Below are positions 54,027 through 64,000 of a stretch of DNA of 64,000 bases, piece by piece. The position numbers and the translations under genes are program-made. How positions within the stretch are numbered: the first letter of the stretch is position 1; every line of letters starts with the position of its first letter. This DNA comes from Wuchereria bancrofti (lineage: Eukaryota; Nematoda; Chromadorea; Rhabditida; Onchocercidae). The notes beneath the pieces are model-generated. The model was not told where the DNA came from. It ran no database searches and saw only the letters and a list, made by a program, of their open reading frames with translations. The DNA lies in the NCBI GenBank assembly GCA_005281725.1, contig SSBO01000006.1, positions 129,186 through 193,185 of the forward strand, given 5' to 3'.

Positions 54027-54180
54027 CACTTAATTCACTTCAACAAAGGGTGACACACCAGTAAAAGTTAAAATGAAGTGTGACAATTTGACAAACATTT
54101 AATGAATTGTTAGTATAGTACTCACTTTGTTCATTTCTTATTATTGTAAAATGATAAAAGATTAAAATTGAAATACTTAT
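54027..54180 (+). repeat. Dispersed repeat copy 1
   Basis: The sequence starting CACTTCAACAAAGGGTGACA and ending near TTCTTATTATTGTAAAATGA is a diverged partner of 55757-55930. Shared words in the same order include GTGACACACCAGTAA, GACAATTTGAC, AACATTT and CTCACTTTGTTCATTT / CTTACTTTGTTCATTT. Same orientation; copy 1 lacks the ~55-nt central part of copy 2. Confidence 0.65.
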
Positions 54181-54196
54181 TATTTGAATAAAGAAT

Positions 54197-54219
54197 AAAT
54201 CCTTCTAATAGAAGGATTT
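54197..54219. other. Perfect 10-bp hairpin
   Basis: AAATCCTTCT, spacer AAT, AGAAGGATTT: a perfect inverted repeat just after the dispersed repeat copy. It could be a terminator-like RNA hairpin or part of a transposable element end. Confidence 0.6.
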
Positions 54220-54339
54220 GTGCTCTTTTAAATATTATATGCAATTTAATTTTAATAACCCCTATGTTTTCTGCTTCATAGGAAGCAAAATTCGTCGTGG
54301 AAGATCTGATAATTTAATTTATTTTAGGAGAGGTTGTTG

Positions 54340-54620
54340 ATTGCAGGGAGATTCGTTGGATGTAGATGTAAGTATATGGGGTAACAGAGGAAGAGAATAA
54401 TTCCTTTATTAACAGAAGCAATCGTACAATAATTCGATAGAGCCAACCAATATGAACCCTCCTCCTTCTTGGTTAAAACGCACAATGCCCGTTCAGCAAG
54501 GGTGACTGCTGAAAGAGTAATGTTGATATAACAATGAGGTCAACTGAATAAGGAGCTGATACCGTGTAAGCAATATGTAAAAGATTTACATGTTAAACAT
54601 AAGATTGGAAACAAAGAGTC
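54340..54620 (-). mobile_element. Possible LTR-like retroelement fragment
   Basis: This region is less AT-rich than its surroundings. Read on the minus strand it has the look of an LTR: mixed-composition sequence leading to GTTAATAAAGGAATTATT (poly(A) signal context) and then a pyrimidine-rich stretch CTCTTCCTCTGTTACCCC. No flanking gag/pol frame and no second LTR were identified, so the assignment is weak; it might instead be a non-coding transcript or regulatory region. Confidence 0.22.
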
Positions 54621-55756
54621 CAAAGAATAAACATCATTGCAAAAAATTTCATAGAACATATTTCTTACTCATATGCACAACTCTCATATAATATTTTGGA
54701 GTTTCGCGATATTAAAATCCGCGACATCTTGGATATCAGTAATACATTAACATTCCATCACAGATTTTTCTTATACAATTTTATTTCTTGTAATTCGGTG
54801 CATAATTTCATTTCTTCTAATTGTGTCCATAATTTTCATGGTTGCTTTTCTGTAAATATGATTAATATAAATAAATTTGAAAATTTTCGGGACTTTTCCG
54901 ACCAAATTTGAGATATTTATATTTTGAAGTTTTTTGGTATAATTCTGATTATTTTTGAAACAGCATTGCAATTTCAAAGTTACTATTTAGCTTAGGGATT
55001 AAGAAGTTATCATTTATCAAACACGGCTTTGAATAGACCTGAGTGTTATAATAACTCAGCTAATTTCCTTTCTTAATTTTAGCGACAACAAAATATCATA
55101 ATGTAAATTTATTTATTGACCTTTTTAGAAGTGAAATTGTTTATAATGGAAAAGAAATGCAAAAAATCGTGTGAAGTGTGTACTTTTTTATGACATTACA
55201 TGACATTCATCCTGTTCCTCTCCTTTTTAAAATGCGGAATTACCGGTTTTATGGCATAAAAAACTTTTGATCTAATTGCCGGAAAAACCGAAATAATTTC
55301 ATAATGTGTTGGAATAGTTTTGTGTTGAACCCATATTTCCTGAATATTCCTTAGACAAATATGAAACTGTTTGAATTTTATTTCTCAGAGAGGAAACGTA
55401 AACTTTCAGTCAACAAAGAATATGTGTATTGCTTGAAATGTTGTAAATTGCTCTCAATTTTATTACTCTAACAGCCAAACTTATATGTTCGATTGTTATA
55501 TTTCAGGTTGTAAGTTCATCATTTCAAAGCTTTCATTGTTACAAATTAATCCTACCTATAATGTCGAAATATTGTAGAGATGTTCCACTTTGACAATCAC
55601 TATTGTAACAAACGTTATAAACCAGCTTTCACTACATAAAGAGTAAAGATCATCTGATAGCTCTTCACTTTGTTGTAAGCCAATGCTCACTATATAAAAA
55701 GAGTTAAAACATTGTTTGGAGGTTTTGGTTTGGTTCATCTCAACAATACTCACTCA

Positions 55757-55930
55757 ATTCACTTCAGCAAAAGGTGACATCAGAGAGTGACACACCAGTA
55801 ACAGTAACACTGGTGAAGCGAAAGGAAAGCGACAGTTCAGAGAAAGTGCGACAATTTGACGAACATTTGGTGGACTGTTGGTGTAGTAATACTTACTTTG
55901 TTCATTTTGTTTTTTCTATTATTGTCTAAC
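55757..55930 (+). repeat. Dispersed repeat copy 2
   Basis: This is the longer partner of 54027-54180, starting CACTTCAGCAAAAGGTGACA, with an extra central part (AACACTGGTGAAGCGAAAGG). It continues to AACAATAAAG, a poly(A)-signal-like end, followed by TTGTTGGCGAAATAACAAC. This may be the tail of a retroelement LTR followed by a primer-binding region; family not determined. Confidence 0.55.
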
Positions 55931-56430
55931 AATAAAGTTGTTGGCGAAATAACAACAAAAACATCCATTAAAAACTTTTCCCACATCGAATTAATCTTCA
56001 AGAAGCGATATGGAATGCTGCACGACGATCTCATTAACTTATCGAACGAACATAGCAACCATTGCCAATATTCCCACTTAATCGTCTATGGGATACTGTT
56101 TTAAAATGAGATCAAATACGCAAGATTATTGGCACAAACGTTTTGAAAGTTCAAATCAGTGAACTGTGGTTATTTGCTGCATTGTATGTTTCGTTTGCAA
56201 ATTTACGGTATTCTTTAGGCATGGAAGCTTCTTGAATTGTCTTCTAAATGCGTTTCGATATTCTTCACTGCAATTTTTTTTTATGATCACAATAGATCTA
56301 ATCTTCCAATATTGCTAGTCATTAAGGAAAGCTTCCAACACAAAACGCAAATATTTCAAGTTGACATATTTTAAGTTAACATTTCAACATATTTCTTTTT
56401 TTATTCTTCACAAGAAATTTCAGTTAATTT
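55931..56430. other. Spacer downstream of srsx gene 1
   Basis: A plus-strand open segment here (to 56104) has mixed composition (FSHIELIFKKRYGMLHDDL) but no recognised family. It could be a remnant of the repeat element next to it. The rest holds the srsx 3' UTR on the minus strand. Confidence 0.35.
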
Positions 56431-58333
56431 TTACCTTCTCCAGTAGTAAAACAACCAATTGAATGAAACGCTTATATTAATAAATACTCCCGCATAGCAT
56501 CTTATATAAAACCTCGTCACATCGGAAATATTCACGAACTTTGTCACCATATAGATCGTCGTTGATGCTAAATGTCCCATTCCAACAAATGCCACTGCTA
56601 TCTTTAATGTTTGCAACAGTTCGAAGTTTCTATTTGCTGAAATTAAAAGTGAGATAGCATTACAGCATCCACTTCAGTTATTCTTAATTAATTAGATTCT
56701 GCCATGGTAGTTGAATAGTAAACAAAGCAAAAGATATTTTCAGTGACATAGAACTTCCAGGTTGATACTTTGCTTACATATCTTTTGTTAATTATTTAAA
56801 TAACTTACATGTTTCAGCCTTCACTATAATTCGACTAAGTACTGCATAAAGGATAATTGTTGCTAAATTAACAAGAGTTGCCAAAATGCCCCAAATCCAA
56901 TCGAACTGACCGCTGTATATTGCTACCAAAACACAAATTACTTTGCCACTATAGAAAGACTCAATGAGAATTAAGAAAATCAAATTTCAGTATATTTTCA
57001 GTATGGAATATTCAGAAGTATTTCAAAATCGAACATCTCATATACTTCTTTTTCTTTTAATTTAGAAATTTTGCTATTTTTATCCTTTTTCCTTCTTAAT
57101 AACAAAGTTTTTTTCGAGTTCATCTGACGTTTCACTCTTTCTTTTCTTATTTCTCATAACAGCGTGCATAAATTTCTGTTTATTTTTCTCAAAGAAATGC
57201 TGAAAAGATCTTAGCCAGATATGAACTGATATCAATTTTCCATTTGCATCAGTTTTTTTGATAAAATTTTTCGTGATTTTTTCTCTGATAAAATTTCTCT
57301 AATAATCACAGATCAGACATTTAACTCGAGAAAAATCTGAAAATGCAACTTACTCGTTATTTATGGCATATATACATGCCAATATGAGTATGACAACTGC
57401 ATAAAGTGCCGCTGGTATGGTCATTGCTGGGACAGAAATTCTCCTCCTCATTGTCCGATATCTATAAGTGACCATTACAGTTTCTTATTTAGAAAATATA
57501 TTCGAGTTCAGAAGAAGGCAGCAAATAATTTAGTTTCGCCATTAGCAAATCAAATTTACTTATTCTGTTCAAATACCTTAAAGGTTTTAAAATGGCCATG
57601 GATCGATCAATGCCGGTAAAAAATAATATAGCCATTGCAAAATTTAGACCAAAATTAGGTAATAATTGTATCCAAATGCATGTCCGCAATGGTGTAAAAG
57701 TAATTCCAGTGAATATAAAGTATGCAAATGGAATATGGCCGGCTTGATGAAGAATATCGCCAAATGCGCTCAATGCTATTAATATATTATTGGCATTGTG
57801 CAGGTGTCTGGAATTTTTATAAATTATAAGAATTGGTAATTTAAAAATTTTGGACCTGAAACTGCAAAAAGGTTCAAAAATTTGTTGCGCAAATGATTGT
57901 AAATGTTGATCGTAAATTATCCAAATTTATGTGAAAATATATACGTACAATGATGGGATTTTACTTTTCAATCAATATTTTCCCTCCGTTTTCCCTCTAA
58001 AACGTTCTCTAAATCTCTTGATTCCTCATTTTGATCTTAAAATCTCATAAATTAATGACATAATGACAACCGCTTTATGCCTCTTTTTTCCTCTTCATTA
58101 CATTATATTCAAATATTGAGGAAGGCGGCAGTACCAATGATAAAGCTTTTAAGGTTGATTATTCAATGATCGCAGAATAATCACAACTGATCAATCAATC
58201 AATCAATTAATCAATCAATAACATACTTGTTCTGAATAGTAGCTATAATGAGCGCAGTATTGCCAATGAATCCAATTAAAAGGCAAAATAGAAAAATGCA
58301 TACACATGGTATGATTGGTACCAAAATAGCCAT
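56431..58333 (-). CDS. srsx-type nematode chemoreceptor (7TM GPCR), copy 1, intact
   Basis: Seven-transmembrane G-protein-coupled receptor of the nematode srsx family, expected in chemosensory neuron membranes (family knowledge). Minus-strand exons: 58333-58227, 57807-57577, 57461-57354, 56948-56809, 56636-56431, all in phase; 263 residues. TM1 (residues ~3-31) contains the GN of [17 protein letters not shown]2-TM3 carry the family pattern [28 protein letters not shown] and [12 protein letters not shown]. The TM3 end has GIDR (DR at ~103-104, counterpart of DRY) followed by KPLRY. TM5-TM7 follow, with [19 protein letters not shown] and a C-terminus [10 protein letters not shown]. The start MAILV was chosen because a TTTCAG acceptor lies 22 nt upstream (58356-58361), leaving little room for an N-terminal extension. 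The length is slightly short for srsx (~300). Confidence 0.82.
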
Positions 58334-59827
58334 TTTACCGCCTAACTGACATAAACTGAAAGCGTTTAAACTTAATTTTAAATTTAATTCTTGTTTATAA
58401 ATAACATCGCTACACATATTTCTATTTCACAAACTTAAACCAAGTTCGTGCATAGCTTATAAAATAATGTGAAAATACTTTGAATTCAGCTATTTAAGCT
58501 ACATATGCATATAAATTGTGTGGAAAAGTATTGGGGCCTATTATACTTGTAGGCCTATTTACACATCAAATAAAGTTTGAATGCTTTGTAATGGCTCAGT
58601 GAAGTGTAAACAACGTATCTTATGATTTAACTGAAAGACAATCATTAATTAATGCCATTCATTGCAACTATATCATTGCAATTTGCGCTTTATGATAAAC
58701 GTAGAAGGAATGAGAGAAATTTTGTGGATAGATGGAAATGAGAATTTCTTGAAACTTTTTGTAAATTATTTCAAAAATATTTGAACAAAGTTATCTGCAA
58801 CTTGCTTCATGTTACTCAACAATTACTTTGGTTAATACTTACACAAATTTATTTGGTTACGATAAGTGGGTGAAACAAGAGAATTAGTAATTAATAGTCA
58901 GAAGTTTACATATCCTTAAGCAGTTCAAAGTAAATTATGTTGTCAACTAATCCGATTCATTACCACTTGTGAAATTACTATTAGAATTATTCACAGATAT
59001 AATTTAGCATTGCTACCAATCCTAAAGAATGTAGTTTGACAAATATTACTAGATAAGAAATTAATTTTACTGTAAAAAACTCTTAATTACCTATATTAAT
59101 CCTTCAATAGATTAATAACAATTATAACGATATCGATGACTAGTCAATCTTTTCAATAAAATATACTGGCGCATGGCGCATATTTAAAATTTTGTCTAAT
59201 ACTTATTTTCATGACTTACAAAAAAATTGATTGTTTACTCAAATTATATTCTTTCAAGTTATTGAATTGAAGGAAAGTATTTCCAGGAGATTATTCCAGA
59301 AACGACTAAATAAAATTGTTGTCAACTAATATGTTCATTGTATTTAATATCACTTGTGTACTTAGTATTAACCAGAGTTATCCGCGAAAACATATGTGGC
59401 GCAACCGCTAACAACTGTTTAAGTTACAGTCGAAAAATCATTTTGCAATTTGTACTATCTACTTGCCTTGTAAAAATGGATGAAATGGAAAATTAAGCTT
59501 GTAACAATGAAACCGCTTTTATATTTTTAATTTTTTAATTATAAATTTTTGTTAAATTTTGTAATGAATATAACATGGAAGTAAATCAGATAAAATAGCT
59601 GCTAATTGGCATTGAAATGTGACGTGTTATTTAATATAAGCATCAATTCATGTGTAATTTTGAGATATTATTCAAAATGGAAAGAAAGAATCTGATGTGA
59701 TTTAAGTTTTTACTTTTTTTTCTCTTCTTTTTTTTCTCTACTTAATTTGTTTTCTCAAGTTTCTAAGCAATTTAGACTTGTTCAGAGCATCATTTTTGAT
59801 ATTAATATTGTAATTCCTGAAAGATGT
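57715..59827. repeat. Long direct repeat, unit 1 (partner 61888-64000)
   Basis: Offset of 4173 bp. Lines compared at 57.8, 58.2, 58.4, 59.0 and 59.7 kb are identical to the partner, including homopolymer lengths. The repeat covers the first half of srsx exon 2, intron 1, exon 1 and at least 1.4 kb of upstream DNA. The identity starts inside coding exon 2; beyond that point the copies differ at many positions. Confidence 0.93.
58356..58361 (-). promoter_or_regulatory. TTTCAG acceptor just before the srsx start, possible trans-splice site
   Basis: The consensus nematode 3' splice site GCTTTCAG precedes the start exon by ~22 nt, consistent with spliced-leader addition or a 5' non-coding exon. 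Between it and the chosen ATG lies an out-of-frame ATG with a five-codon reading frame (MSVRR stop), a possible upstream ORF. An identical site occurs in the second copy at 62529-62534. Confidence 0.45.
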
Positions 59828-60423
59828 CATAGCATAACTTTTAAGGATATTAGTTAACCTAAAAATATGTTTTATTTAAAACGTAAAAAATGGAAAGAAA
59901 AAGCTGACAACCAATATTAATTGATAACCAGATAAAAGTCTTAGTTAACGTGGCGTGAAAAGTCGAAGAGGATTAAAAGGACAAGGTAAAAATAAGGTGT
60001 TTTAATGGCCAAGATGGAATATTCAGCTTTTTATCAACTCACCGATATTACCGCTATTTAGCAAAAATTCTTTATGAACATAAATATCCGTAGTTGTCAT
60101 AATGTCACATACCCTAATCTGATTCATCCTAATCTGAGTCAGTCTACAGTAAAGGGAATCATTAATGATTTGTATATGATATTTTGATGCAGCTGCTTGG
60201 CTACCTTATAAGCCATCGTTTCTAGGCCGTAGAGCCATCCTAAGATATTCCTTTGCTTTTTTTTCTGAAATTAAAGATGGAGCAATCAATTGAAATAATC
60301 ATAATTAATTTGCATTTTATAAAATTATTAGTGTGAAATCACTGATGACAGTAGATGAATAAAAACAGGTTAAAGCAACTTATTTGCACGGCTTTTATTT
60401 ATTAATCAATTGAAATGCCCGCT
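58362..60423. other. Upstream region of srsx copy 1, no further gene seen
   Basis: Holds the presumed promoter of copy 1. No exon-like open segments; poly-T tracts at 59717-59738. The part up to 59827 is duplicated at 62535-64000. The unduplicated part, 59828-60423, shows nothing recognisable. Confidence 0.5.
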
Positions 60424-60560
60424 TATTTCAGCCATTATTGTAATTTGGCTCACAATCCCATAAAGAATAATTATTGTTCAATTAATGAGAGTTATTAAAA
60501 TGTTCCAAATGAAATCTAACAAATTGCTTTAAATAGCTATAACAGCACAACTTACTTTGA
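60424..60560 (-). pseudogene. Isolated remnant of srsx exon 4
   Basis: Read on the minus strand, this segment aligns with srsx exon 4 (56948-56809): CAAAGTAAGTTGTGCTGTTA versus CAAAGTAATTTGTGTTTTGG at the start, then CAATAATTATTCTTTATG and AATAATGGCTGAAATA near the end. It is broken by stops. It lies downstream of the copy 2 pseudogene's last exon, so it derives from a third, otherwise lost copy or a partial duplication. Confidence 0.6.
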
Positions 60561-60853
60561 CGCTGTGATGAAAACTAAAAGATCTCAAACTATAATTGAG
60601 GAAAAGAAATAGATAATTTCCAGTATGCTACATACGTAAAACCAAATTAACTTTTTTCATTTCAGACATCGAACATGAAAATTTGAAGCTTTTGTTTTCT
60701 GTTCATTTGATTTTTCAAGTTCAGTTTTTCATTTTAAACTCACTTCGTTTCATATTTTCCATAATACAGAAAATCATTGAAAGCCAAGCAAAAAAATTGT
60801 TTTATATATTTTAAATATTTTAGTTTCTTTTTGACATTTTATAAGATCAATTT

Positions 60854-62506
60854 TTACCTCTTCCAATAATAAAATAAATAATTGCATGGTATGCTTAAAT
60901 TAAATTAAATTTTTTGAAAAATCGGAGAACATTGTCGATGGATAGATTGACGTTAATGCTAGTTGCCCCAACCCAATAAAATATTAAATTTGCAAAAGTT
61001 CGAAGTTTTTAGTTGCTGCAATTAGAAATTGGAACAGTGCTATGGCAACCATTAAAGTTATTCATAATTAATTAGTTCTCTAAAATCTTCAATGTATACA
61101 ATTTTAATGTTGAAATGAAAGCTGTCGAATAATGAAAAAAAAAAGCGAAGGACATTTATGGTTGACACACAGTTTCATAACAACATTCTGGCAATTATTT
61201 AAATAGCTCACATATTTTAGTCTTCGCCATAACTCAACTCAGTATTGCATAAAGTATAATTGTTGTTTAATTAATAAGTGTTGATAATAATACTCTAAAC
61301 TAAATTTGACAAACCATTGCTACCACAGCACAAATTACCTGCCATGTTTTTGCAACAATTACTTGAAAGCCAGGCAGAAAAATTTTGGCCAGAGATGAAT
61401 TGATATTTTGCTTCAATTCTCTTCCAGAAAATTTGTTAAGATGTTTGATGGTCAAATATTATTTAACCTGAGAGATATCTATCGAAAATCTTACTCGTTA
61501 TTTCCATCATATATCAAAACCAATATGTGCATAGCAATTGAATAAAGTATTGCTGGCAGAATCATTATTGGAATATAAAGCATTTTACTCATTTTCCGAT
61601 ATCTGCAAATAACCATTACAGTTCTGATTTAGAACTATTATTCGAATTTAGAAGAAGGTAGTAAATAATTTAGCATTGCCATTTGAGAAACACAACTATC
61701 AGCCAGCAGTAGAGAGATTGAAGTTACTTGTACTGTCCAAATACTTACTTTAAAGGTCTTAAAATGGCTATGGCTCGGAAGTATGCCTATAGGAAGTAAT
61801 ATAATCATTGAAAAATTCATGCCAAAATTGGGTAATAACTGTATCCAAATACATTTCCATAAGGGTGTGAAAGTGATTCCAGTAAAAATAAAGTATGCAA
61901 ATGGAATATGGCCGGCTTGATGAAGAATATCGCCAAATGCGCTCAATGCTATTAATATATTATTGGCATTGTGCAGGTGTCTGGAATTTTTATAAATTAT
62001 AAGAATTGGTAATTTAAAAATTTTGGACCTGAAACTGCAAAAAGGTTCAAAAATTTGTTGCGCAAATGATTGTAAATGTTGATCGTAAATTATCCAAATT
62101 TATGTGAAAATATATACGTACAATGATGGGATTTTACTTTTCAATCAATATTTTCCCTCCGTTTTCCCTCTAAAACGTTCTCTAAATCTCTTGATTCCTC
62201 ATTTTGATCTTAAAATCTCATAAATTAATGACATAATGACAACCGCTTTATGCCTCTTTTTTCCTCTTCATTACATTATATTCAAATATTGAGGAAGGCG
62301 GCAGTACCAATGATAAAGCTTTTAAGGTTGATTATTCAATGATCGCAGAATAATCACAACTGATCAATCAATCAATCAATTAATCAATCAATAACATACT
62401 TGTTCTGAATAGTAGCTATAATGAGCGCAGTATTGCCAATGAATCCAATTAAAAGGCAAAATAGAAAAATGCATACACATGGTATGATTGGTACCAAAAT
62501 AGCCAT
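60854..62506 (-). pseudogene. srsx-type chemoreceptor, copy 2, pseudogene
   Basis: Second srsx copy in the same orientation. Exon 1 (62506-62400) and the first part of exon 2 (from 61980) are identical to copy 1. After 61888 the sequence diverges: near 61775-61790 one extra base shifts the frame, turning GIDRSMA into GILPSHS and destroying the DR motif. Exon 3 (61602-61495) is still open ([17 protein letters not shown] equivalent). Exon 4 (~61344-61210) has lost a base and gains stops, and exon 5 (~61015-60854) is out of frame soon after NFELLQI. A non-functional receptor is the simplest reading, though a truncated product from exons 1-2 cannot be excluded. Confidence 0.78.
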
Positions 62507-64000
62507 TTTACCGCCTAACTGACATAAACTGAAAGCGTTTAAACTTAATTTTAAATTTAATTCTTGTTTATAAATAACATCGCTACACATATTTCTATTT
62601 CACAAACTTAAACCAAGTTCGTGCATAGCTTATAAAATAATGTGAAAATACTTTGAATTCAGCTATTTAAGCTACATATGCATATAAATTGTGTGGAAAA
62701 GTATTGGGGCCTATTATACTTGTAGGCCTATTTACACATCAAATAAAGTTTGAATGCTTTGTAATGGCTCAGTGAAGTGTAAACAACGTATCTTATGATT
62801 TAACTGAAAGACAATCATTAATTAATGCCATTCATTGCAACTATATCATTGCAATTTGCGCTTTATGATAAACGTAGAAGGAATGAGAGAAATTTTGTGG
62901 ATAGATGGAAATGAGAATTTCTTGAAACTTTTTGTAAATTATTTCAAAAATATTTGAACAAAGTTATCTGCAACTTGCTTCATGTTACTCAACAATTACT
63001 TTGGTTAATACTTACACAAATTTATTTGGTTACGATAAGTGGGTGAAACAAGAGAATTAGTAATTAATAGTCAGAAGTTTACATATCCTTAAGCAGTTCA
63101 AAGTAAATTATGTTGTCAACTAATCCGATTCATTACCACTTGTGAAATTACTATTAGAATTATTCACAGATATAATTTAGCATTGCTACCAATCCTAAAG
63201 AATGTAGTTTGACAAATATTACTAGATAAGAAATTAATTTTACTGTAAAAAACTCTTAATTACCTATATTAATCCTTCAATAGATTAATAACAATTATAA
63301 CGATATCGATGACTAGTCAATCTTTTCAATAAAATATACTGGCGCATGGCGCATATTTAAAATTTTGTCTAATACTTATTTTCATGACTTACAAAAAAAT
63401 TGATTGTTTACTCAAATTATATTCTTTCAAGTTATTGAATTGAAGGAAAGTATTTCCAGGAGATTATTCCAGAAACGACTAAATAAAATTGTTGTCAACT
63501 AATATGTTCATTGTATTTAATATCACTTGTGTACTTAGTATTAACCAGAGTTATCCGCGAAAACATATGTGGCGCAACCGCTAACAACTGTTTAAGTTAC
63601 AGTCGAAAAATCATTTTGCAATTTGTACTATCTACTTGCCTTGTAAAAATGGATGAAATGGAAAATTAAGCTTGTAACAATGAAACCGCTTTTATATTTT
63701 TAATTTTTTAATTATAAATTTTTGTTAAATTTTGTAATGAATATAACATGGAAGTAAATCAGATAAAATAGCTGCTAATTGGCATTGAAATGTGACGTGT
63801 TATTTAATATAAGCATCAATTCATGTGTAATTTTGAGATATTATTCAAAATGGAAAGAAAGAATCTGATGTGATTTAAGTTTTTACTTTTTTTTCTCTTC
63901 TTTTTTTTCTCTACTTAATTTGTTTTCTCAAGTTTCTAAGCAATTTAGACTTGTTCAGAGCATCATTTTTGATATTAATATTGTAATTCCTGAAAGATGT
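61888..64000. repeat. Long direct repeat, unit 2 (partner 57715-59827), reaches window edge
   Basis: The identity with unit 1 continues to the last base of the window, so the true end of the repeat lies outside. It contains exon 1 and part of exon 2 of the copy 2 pseudogene plus its upstream region. Confidence 0.93.

Noticed and set aside
54340..54620. tRNA-like or small structured RNA in the mixed-composition block
   Set aside because: I could not build a cloverleaf with proper A and B boxes; only the weak LTR interpretation was kept.
55856..56104. 82-codon plus-strand open frame with an N-terminal hydrophobic stretch
   Set aside because: It overlaps the dispersed repeat copy, and the hydrophobic part is its T-rich end. 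The later part has no recognisable family, so only a repeat remnant is noted.

Overview
The window looks like a contig piece from a nematode, most probably an AT-rich parasitic lineage of the filarial/spirurid type. The evidence is a srsx-type nematode chemoreceptor, many small exons with GT..AG introns ending in TTTCAG or TTTTAG, very AT-rich introns full of poly-A/poly-T and TAA/CA microsatellites, and no bacterial operon signals. The genus is not determined. Four assembly gaps or ambiguous bases are present (2766-2782, 6152, 12402, 31941-31951). Gene models were built by hand by joining open segments with splice sites of compatible phase. They are inferences from sequence, but reading frame is kept across every junction.

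1-20187, plus strand: two tandem exportin-4 (XPO4) genes. The first is cut by the window edge; its C-terminal 561 residues lie in 11 exons at 1-4301. The second, 7485-20187, is complete in 23 exons and 1153 residues, about the size of known XPO4. The two share intron positions and mostly identical exon lengths but have diverged strongly in protein sequence, so this is an old tandem duplication of a nuclear export receptor.

21318-28789, minus strand: a myeloid leukemia factor (MLF) family gene, 8 exons, 302 residues, with a 29-nt first coding exon separated by a 5.4-kb intron. It converges on the second XPO4 gene.

31067-32500: a minisatellite of degenerate 10-11-nt words with a higher-order period near 63 nt.

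33095-44873, minus strand: a 15-exon gene for a polytopic membrane protein of about 773 residues. Its first ~573 residues follow the SLC6 (sodium:neurotransmitter symporter, nematode SNF) architecture, although the start of TM1 is missing and TM6 is divergent. It then carries an unusual ~200-residue extension with about four further membrane segments. This is the most unusual gene in the window.

44874-56430: more than 11 kb with no supportable gene. It holds simple repeats, a purine-rich tract followed by CT and CA repeats, a less AT-rich island at 47.1-47.3 kb, and probable fragments of dispersed repeats or LTR elements at 54.0-56.1 kb.

56431-64000, minus strand: a nematode srsx chemoreceptor gene (5 exons, 263 residues), a degenerate exon remnant, and a second srsx copy that is a pseudogene. 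The two copies share a segment of at least 2.1 kb that appears identical. It begins abruptly inside coding exon 2 and runs to the window edge, pointing to gene conversion, very recent duplication or an assembly artefact.

The genes do not form an obvious pathway. The plausible functions are nuclear transport (XPO4 x2), a nuclear/cytoplasmic adaptor (MLF), membrane transport (SLC6-like) and chemosensation (srsx).
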